A stretch of DNA of 64,000 nucleotides from Peptoniphilus_A hominis (GCF_040096015.1 NZ_JBBMFO010000002.1:1-64000); one strand, 5' to 3'; positions 37,971 to 47,597 are shown, numbered from the stretch's first letter. The notes: generated from the sequence alone by a model not told the origin. Numbers and translations are program-made.

Positions 37971-39262
37971 TGAAAAACCCAAGAGAAAAAGCACTACAGA
38001 TTATTAACGATGTCCTCTACAAGGGGGCATTTTTAGAAGAAAGTCTTGAAATTTTAAAAAAATCTAATATTGATGAGAGAGATTACAATTTTATAAAAGA
38101 AATCACTACAGGCGTAATTCGCAATAGAACTTACCTAGATTATGTAATAAAAATAAATTCAAGAGTTAAAATAAAAAGAATTCACAAAATTATTCTCAGT
38201 ATTTTAGAGATGGCAATTTACCAAATGTATTTTTTGGACAAGGTGCCAGATTATTCAATTGTAGATGAATCAGTTAATCTTGCAAAAATTTACGGCAACA
38301 GAGGATCAATTTCCTTTACAAATGGAATTCTTAGAAGCATTTCCAAAAAGGATGCTCCACAAGTAAAGATTGAGGACAGCATTGATAATTTCTCAACTTT
38401 TTATTCTCATCCAAAATTTTATACAGAATATTTTTATAATAATTATGGGGAAGAATTTACAAAAAAACTTTTAAAGGCTAATAACGAAATGCCACCCTTT
38501 ACCATTAGGGTGAATACTTTAAAGACAAGTAAAAGCGACTTGATGAGTAATCTAAAAGAACTGAGTTTTGAAATAGAGGAGACAGTTTATGACAATGCCC
38601 TAAATATTTTAAATCCCAAGGGAATAATTGACACAAAATATTTTGACGAGGGACATTTTTATGTGCAAGACCTGGGATCAATTTTAGTCGCAAGCTTTTT
38701 AAATCCAAGAGAAAATAGCAGCCTATTAGATTTATGCGCAGCACCAGGCGGAAAGAGCACTCATCTCGCAGAAATTATGAAGAACACAGGAGAAATTATT
38801 GCCTGCGACAAATCTCAGGGTAAGATAAAACTAATTCAAGAAAATGCAAAGAGACTTGGTGTAAAAAATATTGAGACGAGGGTAAATGACGCCAGAGTTT
38901 TAAATAAAGACTTTATAGATAAATTTGACTATGTCTTAGTTGATGCCCCTTGTTCAGGAACTGGTCTTTACAGAAAAAAGCCTGACATAAAATGGAACAA
39001 GGACTTAGAAGATATAAAGTCACTAGCTGAAGTTCAACTTGAAATATTAGATAAGGCAAAGGATTATGTAAAAGATGGGGGAGAACTTTTATATTCAACT
39101 TGCTCTCTTTCAAAAATTGAAAACGAAGATGTAATAAATAAATTTTTAGAAAATAACAAAAATTTCAAAATAAAAAAATTAAGAGATAGAGAAGTATTAA
39201 AACTATTCCCATCGACAGATGGAAGTGATGGATTTTCTATTACTCTTATGGAAAAAAATTGA
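37970..39262 (+). CDS. rsmB: 16S rRNA m5C967 methyltransferase RsmB
   Basis: A 430-residue enzyme. The N-terminal NusB-like RNA-binding domain covers about 1-130; the SAM domain has LDLCAAPGGKSTHLAE, the DAPCSGTG motif with one catalytic Cys, and YSTCSLSKIENE with the second. It methylates C967 of 16S rRNA. Length is normal. The terminator stem begins within its stop codon. Confidence 0.95.
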   Translation: MKNPREKALQIINDVLYKGAFLEESLEILKKSNIDERDYNFIKEITTGVIRNRTYLDYVIKINSRVKIKRIHKIILSILEMAIYQMYFLDKVPDYSIVDESVNLAKIYGNRGSISFTNGILRSISKKDAPQVKIEDSIDNFSTFYSHPKFYTEYFYNNYGEEFTKKLLKANNEMPPFTIRVNTLKTSKSDLMSNLKELSFEIEETVYDNALNILNPKGIIDTKYFDEGHFYVQDLGSILVASFLNPRENSSLLDLCAAPGGKSTHLAEIMKNTGEIIACDKSQGKIKLIQENAKRLGVKNIETRVNDARVLNKDFIDKFDYVLVDAPCSGTGLYRKKPDIKWNKDLEDIKSLAEVQLEILDKAKDYVKDGGELLYSTCSLSKIENEDVINKFLENNKNFKIKKLRDREVLKLFPSTDGSDGFSITLMEKN

Positions 39263-39285
39263 CTGTGAGCTTTCGCAGTCTTTTT
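39261..39285 (+). terminator. rsmB terminator
   Basis: Eight-bp stem GACTGTGA/TCGCAGTC with one T-G pair, 4-nt loop and five T residues. It overlaps the rsmB stop codon and separates the yicC-rsmB unit from rlmN. Confidence 0.75.
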
Positions 39286-39309
39286 ATTTGATTAAATTTT
39301 GAATTCTAT

Positions 39310-39338
39310 TTCTATTTGCCCATATCTAATGGTATAAT
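39310..39338 (+). promoter_or_regulatory. Promoter of rlmN-prpC-prkC-rsgA-rpe-thiN
   Basis: TTCTAT, 17 bp, then TATAAT (39333-39338) preceded by TGG, forming an extended -10. It lies 22 bp before rlmN and gives the signalling genes their own transcript. Confidence 0.65.
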
Positions 39339-39360
39339 GTTTAGATGAATAGGTGGTTTA

Positions 39361-40380
39361 ATGGAATTAAATTCTATGTATGAAGATGAGCTGCGTGATT
39401 TTTTTGTAAATAAGGGTGAGAAAGCTTTTAGAGGCTCTCAACTTTTTACATTTTTTCACGATAAGAAGAGATATGATATTGAAAATTCAAATCTTTCAGA
39501 GAAGGCAATCTCCATAATTAAAGATGAAGAAATAAATAAGGTAGAAATTTTTAAAATTTTTGATTCAAAATTAGATGAGACAAAAAAATTTCTATTTAAG
39601 CTAAAGGACGAAAACTTAATAGAGGGCGTCCTAATGGACTACAAGCATGGCTATTCTCAGTGCATCTCAACACAAGTTGGATGTCGAATGGGCTGTGATT
39701 TTTGTGCGTCAACAAAGTCTGGTCTCGTGAGAAACTTAAGTGCAGCAGAAATGTTGGGTCAGGTCTATGAAATAGAGAAGGCTTTAAATATTAAGGTTTC
39801 AAATTTTATTTTAATGGGAAGTGGCGAGCCCCTAGATAATTTTTCTGAGGTTATTAGATTTATAAAGTTACTCCATGATGAAAAGGGACACAATACAAGC
39901 TATAGGAATATTACAATTTCCACTTGCGGCGTGGCAGATAAGATTTATGAACTTGCAGATATAGACATTCCCATAAATCTGGCTGTAAGTTTACACCAAA
40001 CTAATGACAGGGATAGGTCGGCACTTATGCCTATTAACAGAAGATTTAATTTAGCCGACTTAAAGAGAGCCCTAGAATATTATGGTGACAAGACAAATAA
40101 TAGAATTACCTTTGAATACACTTTAATTAAAAATCAAAATGATGGCAAAAAAAATATTGAAGAGCTTTATAATTTTGCTAAAAATATGAAGTGCCATATT
40201 AATTTAATACCCTTAAATCCAATTGATGAATTTGATGAAAAAAGACCTTCCAAGTCTGAAATCATTGAATTTAAAGATAAACTTGAGAAAAAAGGATTTA
40301 ATGTAACTATAAGAAGAGAACTTGGAAGGGACATCAGCGCCTCCTGTGGACAACTAAGGCGCAAAGTTGAGGTGAAATAA
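39361..40380 (+). CDS. rlmN: 23S rRNA/tRNA C2-adenine methyltransferase RlmN
   Basis: A 339-residue radical SAM enzyme that makes m2A2503 in 23S rRNA and m2A37 in some tRNAs. The cluster motif CxxxCxxC is CRMGCDFC near residue 105, and the C-terminal resolving Cys is in ASCGQLRRK. GSGEPLDNF and PINLAVSLH match the family. Length is typical; Cfr differs at several of these positions and is unlikely. Confidence 0.94.
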   Translation: MELNSMYEDELRDFFVNKGEKAFRGSQLFTFFHDKKRYDIENSNLSEKAISIIKDEEINKVEIFKIFDSKLDETKKFLFKLKDENLIEGVLMDYKHGYSQCISTQVGCRMGCDFCASTKSGLVRNLSAAEMLGQVYEIEKALNIKVSNFILMGSGEPLDNFSEVIRFIKLLHDEKGHNTSYRNITISTCGVADKIYELADIDIPINLAVSLHQTNDRDRSALMPINRRFNLADLKRALEYYGDKTNNRITFEYTLIKNQNDGKKNIEELYNFAKNMKCHINLIPLNPIDEFDEKRPSKSEIIEFKDKLEKKGFNVTIRRELGRDISASCGQLRRKVEVK

Positions 40381-41097
40381 ATGAAAGTAGTATCAGCAAC
40401 AAATGTAGGCAACTACAGAAAAAATAACGAAGATTGTTATTTTGTAAATGAGTCAAAAAATTTATATATATTAGCTGATGGCATGGGTGGACATCTTGCC
40501 GGCGAAAGGGCATCAAAGATGGCAACAGAAATTATTGCATCGGATTTTGAAAAGGCAAAGGAAATTAAGACTATTGAAGATGCAATTGAAATCTTGTCTT
40601 CTTCTATTAGAGATGCCAACAGCGAAATCTTCAAAAGCTCTGAAGAAAACGAAGATTATAGGGGCATGGGCACCACAGTATCTGCTGGTATAATTTTAGG
40701 AAGTGTACTAATTTATTCCAATGTTGGCGATTCAAGAATTTACAGGATAAATAAAGATATGGAGCAAATCACAAGAGACGATTCCTTTGTAAATTACTTG
40801 ATGGAGATTGGCGAAATTACTGAAGAAGAGGCAAAGGTTCATCCAAAGAAAAATGTGCTTACAAAAGCCATGGGAACTACAGCTTACTTAGATGTTTCAG
40901 TAAACACTTTAAAGATTGAAGAAAATGACATATTTTTATTTTGTTCAGACGGACTTACTAATATGATTCCTGATGAAGAAATTTTCAAAATTATAAAAGA
41001 AAATACTCCTGAAGTTGCAAGAGACAAACTTTTGGATCTCGCCCTTAAAAATGGCGGCATGGATAATATTACATTTATTTTAGTATTTAATGAGTAG
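40381..41097 (+). CDS. prpC: PP2C-type serine/threonine phosphatase
   Basis: A 238-residue PPM phosphatase. Metal-binding Asp residues lie in NEDCYF, ADGMGGHLAGE, CSDGLTNM and GGMDNIT. It reverses phosphorylation by the PASTA kinase encoded immediately downstream, with which it overlaps or nearly abuts. Length is normal for the PrpC/Stp group. Confidence 0.95.
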   Translation: MKVVSATNVGNYRKNNEDCYFVNESKNLYILADGMGGHLAGERASKMATEIIASDFEKAKEIKTIEDAIEILSSSIRDANSEIFKSSEENEDYRGMGTTVSAGIILGSVLIYSNVGDSRIYRINKDMEQITRDDSFVNYLMEIGEITEEEAKVHPKKNVLTKAMGTTAYLDVSVNTLKIEENDIFLFCSDGLTNMIPDEEIFKIIKENTPEVARDKLLDLALKNGGMDNITFILVFNE

Positions 41098-41104
41098 GTG
41101 GGCA

Positions 41105-43081
41105 ATGATAAATAAAATTTTAGCAAATAGATATGAAATATTAGAAAAAATTGGCACAGGCGGCATGGGCAATGTTTTTAAGGCTCATGATAGAAAGCTT
41201 GATAGAATTGTTGCCATTAAGGTTTTAAAATTAGAGTACAACGAAGACAATAATTTTATTAGAAAATTTAAGAGGGAGTCTCTTGCAGCTGCAAGCATTT
41301 CTCATCCTAACATTGTAAGTATTTATGATGTTGGAACAGAAAAAGTGGAAGACAAAGAAGTCCACTACATTGTAATGGAATATATTGATGGAAAAACTCT
41401 TAAAGATTTAATAAATGATGAGGGCAGACTTTCTGAGAAGAGAGCACTAAATTACTGCATTCAAATTGCAGAGGCTTTAAAGGTTGCTCACTCAAAGCAT
41501 ATTGTTCACAGAGATATTAAATCTCAAAATATAATGGTTACTCGTGACGACAGAATTAAGGTTACAGATTTTGGAATTGCAAGAGTTGCTGATAACACAA
41601 CTGTTACTGCAACTAATGCTGTCATGGGTTCAGTCCACTATTTTTCACCAGAGCAAGCTAGAGGTGCCAAGGTAGACAATAGGTCTGACATTTATTCTCT
41701 AGGTATCGTGCTTTTTGAAATGCTAACTGGCAGACTTCCTTTTGATGCAGACAATCCTGTTTCTGTTGCCCTTATGCAAGTTCAGTCACAAATGCCAAAG
41801 CCATCTGATTTTATCAAGAGCATAGATCCTTCAGTTGACGCCTTGGTTTTAAAGATGACTGAAAAGGATCCAGATGACAGATACAGAGATGTATTTGATT
41901 TGATTAAGGACATAAAGGACTACACAATTGGAGCAAAAACTTTTTCTGTCAAAAGAGATTATGAAGAAGACGACAGAACTGTTGTAACTCCAAATATTAA
42001 TAGAAGACCCAATAGAAATCATTCCAACAACATGGATATGGACACGAGAAAACCTAAGAAGGTTGTAAAGAAGAAAAAATCTGCAGCTCCTGCCATACTT
42101 GGAATCTTTTCTGCCATAGTTATAATTGCCCTACTTATTTATGTAGTGCCAAAGGCTATTAAGGGAATGAAAAATGGCGATGTTGTAGAAAAAATTGCCG
42201 TTGAAAATTATATAGGCAAGACTAGAGAGGAAGCTAAAGAGTTAATAGAAGCCCAAGGGCTAGTCCTTGATGTAAATACAGTGGAAAATGAAGATGAACC
42301 TGACGGTCTTGTACTTGGTCAAAAGCCTGAAGAAGGCACTTCAGTAGACAAGGGTTCGACTATTACTCTTGAGATAAATGAGCTTCCTGATTCTGTTCCA
42401 GTTCCACCATTAAAGGGACTAACTACAGAAGAAGCACAAAAAACTCTTGAAGATAATTCTCTAAAACTTGGAACTGTAGAAGAAGAGTTTAACGAAGATG
42501 TTGAAGAAGGAAAGGTAATTTATTCAAATCCTGATGGCGGCTATTCTGTTAAGAGAGGTACAGCAGTTAAGGTTATAGTATCTAAGGGCGTTGATAAAAC
42601 TCCAGTTGTTTTAAGCGACTACAAGGGTATGGATCAAGATATAGTTGTAAATCAATTAAAGAGCCTTGGCTTTACAGTTGTAATTGAAAATGGATTTAGC
42701 AACAAGGTTGGCGAAGGTCAAGTTTATGACATGGATCCAAAGCCAAATCAAAGCGTAGATAAGGGTTCAACTGTCACTCTATTTATTTCTAAGGGAGCAA
42801 AAATTAAGGAAGAGGAAGAAACCGATGACAATGAAGACAATCAAAATGAAGATAATTACAATAAAGTAAATCATGTCAAGGTTAAGGTTCCTGATGATGG
42901 CACTACTCACAATGTTTCTGCTGAAAGAGTAAGAGACGGCAATGGAAATAAAATTAGTGCAATTTCTGTTTGGAATTACAATATAGAAGGCGGAGAAGTC
43001 AGCAACGTTGAATTAATTGGTCCTGGCGAATACAATATTTATGTTGATGGCAATCTTGTAAAGACTGAGAAGATAAAATAA
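41105..43081 (+). CDS. prkC: PASTA-domain serine/threonine kinase (PrkC/StkP type)
   Basis: About 658 residues. The kinase domain (about 5-265) has GTGGMGNVF, the AIKVLK lysine, HRDIKSQNIM and DFGIARV. A basic juxtamembrane stretch precedes a transmembrane helix near 330-352. Three extracellular PASTA domains follow (about 365-435, 436-500, 501-565), then an acidic linker and a C-terminal beta domain. PASTA kinases sense muropeptides or lipid II and adjust wall growth and dormancy. The start is ATG 41105 (MINKILANRYEILEKIG); an upstream ATG at 41090 lies in the prpC stop region. Confidence 0.95.
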   Translation: MINKILANRYEILEKIGTGGMGNVFKAHDRKLDRIVAIKVLKLEYNEDNNFIRKFKRESLAAASISHPNIVSIYDVGTEKVEDKEVHYIVMEYIDGKTLKDLINDEGRLSEKRALNYCIQIAEALKVAHSKHIVHRDIKSQNIMVTRDDRIKVTDFGIARVADNTTVTATNAVMGSVHYFSPEQARGAKVDNRSDIYSLGIVLFEMLTGRLPFDADNPVSVALMQVQSQMPKPSDFIKSIDPSVDALVLKMTEKDPDDRYRDVFDLIKDIKDYTIGAKTFSVKRDYEEDDRTVVTPNINRRPNRNHSNNMDMDTRKPKKVVKKKKSAAPAILGIFSAIVIIALLIYVVPKAIKGMKNGDVVEKIAVENYIGKTREEAKELIEAQGLVLDVNTVENEDEPDGLVLGQKPEEGTSVDKGSTITLEINELPDSVPVPPLKGLTTEEAQKTLEDNSLKLGTVEEEFNEDVEEGKVIYSNPDGGYSVKRGTAVKVIVSKGVDKTPVVLSDYKGMDQDIVVNQLKSLGFTVVIENGFSNKVGEGQVYDMDPKPNQSVDKGSTVTLFISKGAKIKEEEETDDNEDNQNEDNYNKVNHVKVKVPDDGTTHNVSAERVRDGNGNKISAISVWNYNIEGGEVSNVELIGPGEYNIYVDGNLVKTEKIK

Positions 43082-43932
43082 TGATAGGAAAAATTATTAA
43101 ACTGACAGGTGGCTTTTACTATATAAAGTCTGGCGACGAAGTTTTTGAAACAAGAGCTAGAGGAAACTTTAGACACAGCAAAGTTGAGCCTATTGTTGGT
43201 GATGATGTAGAATTTAAATATGAAGAAAAAACTCTGGGATATATTGAAAAAGTATATCCCAGAAAAAATATGCTCACAAGACCAAGGGTGAGCAATGTTG
43301 ACTTAGCTCTCATTGTTATACCAGTTTTGGACCCAAAATATAATCTTGTCATTATAGATAAGACTATTATTCAGGCAGAGCATGAGGGTATAGACCTTGC
43401 CATAGTCATAAACAAGGCAGACCTTGACAGTGAAAGCGCAGAAGAACTTGCAAGGATTTATAAAAATTCTGGCTTTGAAACTTTTGTGATTTCAGATAAG
43501 GATGACAATATAGAAAATCTCAGAGCTTACCTGCATGGAAAGACTGTTGCCCTTTGCGGAGTTTCTGGTGCAGGAAAATCTACAATCACATCGAGAATTT
43601 TAAATAAAGAAGTGGAAGTAGGCAAAGTATCTGAAAAGACTAAGCGTGGTAAACACACCACTAGACACACGGAAATACTCTATAATGATGATATTTATAT
43701 TTTTGATACTCCAGGCTTCTCTTCACTTACTTTAAAGATAGAGGAAGAGGATTTAAAAAATTATTTTAGGGAATTTAAAAATTTTAATACTTGCAAATTT
43801 AACAATTGCAATCACATAAAGGAGCCCAAGTGCGCTGTAAAGGATGCAGTGGATAGGGGCGAGATAGAAAAGTCAAGATACGAAAATTATTTGTACATTT
43901 TCAATGAATTAAAAGAAAAAGGAGAATACTAA
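43081..43932 (+). CDS. rsgA: Ribosome small-subunit GTPase RsgA
   Basis: A 283-residue circularly permuted GTPase. An OB domain lies at about 1-65, G4 NKAD precedes G1 GVSGAGKST, then TTRHTE and DTPG, and a C-terminal zinc knuckle (CKFNNCNHIKEPKC) closes the protein. It matures the 30S subunit and is a reported PASTA-kinase substrate in other Firmicutes, which fits its place directly behind prkC. It is coupled by a one-base overlap. Confidence 0.95.
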   Translation: MIGKIIKLTGGFYYIKSGDEVFETRARGNFRHSKVEPIVGDDVEFKYEEKTLGYIEKVYPRKNMLTRPRVSNVDLALIVIPVLDPKYNLVIIDKTIIQAEHEGIDLAIVINKADLDSESAEELARIYKNSGFETFVISDKDDNIENLRAYLHGKTVALCGVSGAGKSTITSRILNKEVEVGKVSEKTKRGKHTTRHTEILYNDDIYIFDTPGFSSLTLKIEEEDLKNYFREFKNFNTCKFNNCNHIKEPKCAVKDAVDRGEIEKSRYENYLYIFNELKEKGEY

Positions 43933-44576
43933 TGATTTCACCTTCATTGCTTTCAGCAGATTTCACAAATTTAGAAAAAGAATTTAAAATTATGAATGAA
44001 GAAAAAGTGGACTTTGTTCACTTGGACATTATGGATGGAAATTATGTGCCAAATATTTCCTATGGTCCAGGCGTGGTAAAAAAGCTTAGACCTCTAACTG
44101 ACCTTCCCTTTGACACCCACCTCATGATTGAGAGACCAGAAAATTTTATTGAAGAATTTGTAAAGGCTGGCTCAGACATAATTACAATTCATCCAAGTAC
44201 AACAAAGCATCTTGATAGAACTCTTTCTCTTATTAAATCTTATGGCAAAAAGGCAGGGCTTGCCCTAAACCCTGGAGATGGTCTTGACCTTCTTGACTAC
44301 AATATAGAAAATATTGACTTAGTTTTAATTATGAGTGTCAATCCTGGCTTTGGCGGACAAAAATTTATCCCATCTGCACTTAGAAAAATTAAAGATGTAA
44401 AAAAATTAATTAAAGAGAGAAATTTAAATACACTAATAGAAGTTGACGGTGGCGTAAAGCTTGACAATGCAAGAGAAGTCCTTGAATCTGGTGCAGATAT
44501 TTTAGTTGCAGGTTCAGCAATATTTGAAAAAGATAAGACGAGAGAAAATATTAAGGCCTTTAAGGAACTATTATGA
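43932..44576 (+). CDS. rpe: Ribulose-phosphate 3-epimerase
   Basis: A 214-residue TIM-barrel enzyme interconverting ribulose-5-P and xylulose-5-P. SPSLLSADFTNLE, HLDIMDGNYVPN, DTHLMIERP and VNPGFGGQKF are all conserved. Length is standard. It overlaps both rsgA and thiN by 1-4 nt. Confidence 0.96.
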   Translation: MISPSLLSADFTNLEKEFKIMNEEKVDFVHLDIMDGNYVPNISYGPGVVKKLRPLTDLPFDTHLMIERPENFIEEFVKAGSDIITIHPSTTKHLDRTLSLIKSYGKKAGLALNPGDGLDLLDYNIENIDLVLIMSVNPGFGGQKFIPSALRKIKDVKKLIKERNLNTLIEVDGGVKLDNAREVLESGADILVAGSAIFEKDKTRENIKAFKELL

Positions 44577-45208
44577 AAAAAGCACTTTTAATTTCTGGCG
44601 GGAGACAAGTTTCCAAGCAATTAATAGAAAAATATGGAGACAGATTTATCTTAGTAGCCGATGGAGGCGCAAAGCTTTTAAAAAAGTATGACCTTGTTGC
44701 AGATCTTCTCCTTGGAGACTTAGATTCCATTGGCAATGAAACTCTTTCTTATGTAAAGGACAAGGACATTAAAATAAAAAAATTTCCTGCGAAAAAAGAT
44801 TTAACTGACACTGCCCTTTGCATTGACTATCTCTTAGAAGAGGGCTACAAGGACCTTGTAATACTTGGAGCCTTGGGCACAAGACTTGACCACGAGCTTG
44901 CCAATCTTTACAATCTTAAAATGCTTTATAAGTTGGGAGTTTCTGCAAAAATTGTTGACGACTACAATGAAGTAACTTATGCAGAAGAAGGTGAATATGA
45001 ATTTGAAAGGTCTGACAAAAAATATTTTTCCCTCATAAATGCAGGTGAAAAAATGAGCTTCACAACTGTGGGACTTTATTACGAAGTCCAAGACCTTGAA
45101 ATAAATGCCATGAATCCAAGTAGGGCTGTCAGTAATGAAATGCTTGGCGACAAGGCGAAAGTAATTATAAATTACGGCTCAGCCTTTATAATTCAGTCGA
45201 GAGATTGA
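44573..45208 (+). CDS. thiN: Thiamine pyrophosphokinase
   Basis: A 211-residue kinase that makes thiamine diphosphate from thiamine and ATP. ADGGAKLL, GDLDSI, KKDLTDTALCIDYLL and LGALGTRLDHELAN are the diagnostic motifs. It ends the prkC operon, the usual position in Firmicutes. No other thiamine genes are nearby, suggesting reliance on salvaged thiamine. Confidence 0.93.
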   Translation: MKKALLISGGRQVSKQLIEKYGDRFILVADGGAKLLKKYDLVADLLLGDLDSIGNETLSYVKDKDIKIKKFPAKKDLTDTALCIDYLLEEGYKDLVILGALGTRLDHELANLYNLKMLYKLGVSAKIVDDYNEVTYAEEGEYEFERSDKKYFSLINAGEKMSFTTVGLYYEVQDLEINAMNPSRAVSNEMLGDKAKVIINYGSAFIIQSRD

Positions 45209-45231
45209 TTACAATTTAAGATTAAAAAGCA

Positions 45232-45262
45232 AAAACCAGTTCTGTGAAAAACTGGTTTTTTT
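45232..45262. terminator. Bidirectional terminator between thiN and the ATP-grasp gene
   Basis: Ten-base stem AAAACCAGTT/AACTGGTTTT with an 8-nt loop; a T run follows on the + strand and the upstream A run serves as T run on the - strand. The two converging genes share it. Confidence 0.85.
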
Positions 45263-45276
45263 AATGCTCTTATATT

Positions 45277-46515
45277 TTATTTTTCTAATTTATAATACAT
45301 CTTGTAGTGTTTTATTGAGCCATACTTTCTCTTTAGATAAGTTATTTTTCGACTAATGCTAAAGTCCTTCTTGTTGTTAATTGTAAATTCGTAGCCATTT
45401 CTAAGAAGCTCATCAATGGTTTTGTGGTACTTTTCATTTGTATACTCTTTTAAAAGTTTTGGATGGGCATTCATCCAAATTTTTGATGTTTCTTTATGGT
45501 AGTAGACTTCTTCTTCAAAGCCTAAATCTAAAAGGTCTCTTATATAAAAGTCTAACACATTTACTCCACCAGCAGCCATGAAGTAATGACTTTGTGGAAG
45601 TCTCAAGTTCATTTCAAAGGCCTTGTAAGCCTTATCTCTTGCGTCATATTTTAAATCTATATTTGAGTAACCAGTGTAGCCAATGGATTCAAGTTTTTCC
45701 TTGTAAAATTTAAAAAGCTCTGGCATGTACTTTGTATAAATTGCGTCGTTATTTCCAATTCTAAGTGGGAGTGGATCGGCAAGAAGAATTTGTCCATAAA
45801 CCATCATTCGAACCTTGCCAGTTTTGTCGCAGTAGACATTGAAGGAAGCTTGGTTTGATGCAGGGCCAGGAATGTATTCTTGGACAAGCATTGTGCCCTC
45901 GTAGTGATTGTCGTCATAAATAGTTTTTACAACGGATTCTAGCTCCTCGTAGCTGTAAATTGTGTAGACCTTGTACTTATTTGGAAAGGACAATTTTACA
46001 TAAGAGATGGAGTCGTTAGGCTTAAGTATAAGTGGAAACTGTAAGTCAAGTCCTTCAATTTCCTTGGAAGAATTTATAATTGCAAATTTTGGATAGGGAA
46101 TGCCCAGCTCTTGGCAAGACTTATAAAAGTCAATTTTATTTTCAAGCCTTGCGTTTAAATCACTTGAAGGCGTGTTGAACTTGTAATATTCTTTTATTTT
46201 TTCCTTGTTGTTGGAAAGAAGTTTTGAATATTCGTCGCCACAAGGAATTGTTATTAAAGTTGCATCCTTATTTTCTTCAGCAAATTTTACCATTTCAGAT
46301 ACAAAAACTTTGTCATCAGAAAAATTTTCGATTATTCTTCTATCTAAAATGCGAGACTTGTCTGTGGCAGGAAGGGCCTTTTGACAAAAAACTGTGGAAA
46401 TCAAGTCGTAATTGTCATTTAAGATGCGGGCAATTCCATAGGCATTTTCGTCAGAGCCGAGAATTACAAATTTTACATTTAATTTTTTTATTATATCTTT
46501 AGAAATATTTTTCAT
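45277..46515 (-). CDS. ATP-grasp peptide ligase, possibly cell-wall cross-bridge D-Asp/D-Glu ligase
   Basis: A 412-residue ATP-grasp enzyme. The N-terminal pre-ATP domain begins FVILGSDENAYGIARIL; the ATP-grasp core shows FPLILKPNDSISY, MLVQEYIPGP and the metal-binding ending AFEMNLRLPQSHYF. The opening pattern and size resemble the D-aspartate ligases (Asl) that add the first cross-bridge residue to the lysine of UDP-MurNAc-pentapeptide, but that comparison is from memory and not tested. Several anaerobic cocci have D-Asp or D-Glu bridges, so the role is plausible. It is monocistronic, has its own promoter, and AAGGAG precedes the ATG. Other carboxylate-amine ligase roles remain possible. 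Confidence 0.6.
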   Translation of the reverse strand: MKNISKDIIKKLNVKFVILGSDENAYGIARILNDNYDLISTVFCQKALPATDKSRILDRRIIENFSDDKVFVSEMVKFAEENKDATLITIPCGDEYSKLLSNNKEKIKEYYKFNTPSSDLNARLENKIDFYKSCQELGIPYPKFAIINSSKEIEGLDLQFPLILKPNDSISYVKLSFPNKYKVYTIYSYEELESVVKTIYDDNHYEGTMLVQEYIPGPASNQASFNVYCDKTGKVRMMVYGQILLADPLPLRIGNNDAIYTKYMPELFKFYKEKLESIGYTGYSNIDLKYDARDKAYKAFEMNLRLPQSHYFMAAGGVNVLDFYIRDLLDLGFEEEVYYHKETSKIWMNAHPKLLKEYTNEKYHKTIDELLRNGYEFTINNKKDFSISRKITYLKRKYGSIKHYKMYYKLEK

Positions 46516-46552
46516 GTTTCTCCTTTATAATCTATTTTTCGCATTACTTAAC

Positions 46553-46581
46553 ATTATACACTAGAGATAAGTATTTTTTAA
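46553..46581 (-). promoter_or_regulatory. Probable promoter of the ATP-grasp gene
   Basis: On the minus strand TATAAT (46553-46558) with a weak TTAAAA -35 at 17-bp spacing, about 38 bp before the start codon. Confidence 0.4.
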
Positions 46582-47543
46582 GCCTTCTGAGAAAAAGCCA
46601 TGTCTTTACTTTTCCAATAGTCTGCAATTTCTTTTATTTTTTCTTCAGTGACAATATCTTTATTCTTTTCCTTTAAAATTTTATCAATTTCAGAAATAAG
46701 AGAAAGTTTGTCGGCACACCAAAGAGGCTCAAAAAGTTTTTTCTTTGGTGGGTCGCCAGTTATTCTGTGGACTACAGTTTTCTCGTCAATATTATCTAAG
46801 GCATAAAGGATTGTGTCAATATATTCTTCTCTTGATAAAATTTTAAATTTTTTATTTTTGTAAAGCTCATGTATTGGCGAGTCCTTTAAAATATATAAGT
46901 TGTGAAACTTTACTCCAAAGGCTGCCACTTCTTTTATGTATTTAATTGTATTTTTAAAGTCCTCTTGATCTTCAAAGGGAAGTCCAAAAATTGCGTGAAT
47001 TAAAAATAGTAAGTTTTCTTCCTTTAATTTATTTACAGTTTCATCAAAAACTTTTTGGGAGTAACCGCGATTTATGAGCTTAATTGTATCTTCCTTTACA
47101 CTTTGCATGCCAAGCTCTAGCCAAAGTGTCTTCTTGTGGGAAAGGTCCTTTAAATATTTTATTTTTTCATCATCGAGGCAGTCGCAGCGAGTTGCAATTG
47201 ATATTCCAACTATGTCATCTCTATCTACAACCTCATTATAAATATTTTTTAAAGACTGGAGAGACCCATAGGTGTTGGTAAAATTTTGAAAGTAGGCAAT
47301 ATAATTTTTTGCCTTCCATTTTTTCTCAAGAAATGTTTTTTGAGAATCAATTTGCTCAGCTATGGAAAAATTTTTTGAGCCGGCAAATTCTCCGCTGCCC
47401 TCATCAGAGCAAAAGATGCATCCAATATTTGAAAGTGTACCATCTCTATTGGGACAGGAAAAGCCGCCGTCCAGAGAAAGTTTTACGGTCTTGCCAGAAA
47501 AATATTCACGAAAAAAATCATTAAAGGATAAAAATCGTCTCAT
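46578..47543 (-). CDS. Radical SAM protein, YhcC/TIGR01212 family
   Basis: A 321-residue radical SAM protein. After FFREYFSGKTVKLSLDGGF comes CPNRDGTLSNIGCIFC, an atypical cluster motif with longer spacing that marks the YhcC group related to Elp3-type enzymes. LELGMQS and FGLPFEDQEDF are also family features. The reaction is unknown. It is divergent from the TPR gene, with AGGTGAT before its ATG and a TATAAT on the minus strand at 47564-47569. Confidence 0.85.
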   Translation of the reverse strand: MRRFLSFNDFFREYFSGKTVKLSLDGGFSCPNRDGTLSNIGCIFCSDEGSGEFAGSKNFSIAEQIDSQKTFLEKKWKAKNYIAYFQNFTNTYGSLQSLKNIYNEVVDRDDIVGISIATRCDCLDDEKIKYLKDLSHKKTLWLELGMQSVKEDTIKLINRGYSQKVFDETVNKLKEENLLFLIHAIFGLPFEDQEDFKNTIKYIKEVAAFGVKFHNLYILKDSPIHELYKNKKFKILSREEYIDTILYALDNIDEKTVVHRITGDPPKKKLFEPLWCADKLSLISEIDKILKEKNKDIVTEEKIKEIADYWKSKDMAFSQKA

Positions 47544-47597
47544 TACAATAAATCACCTAATACATTATATATTTTTTTAAAAATTATTTCCATGACT

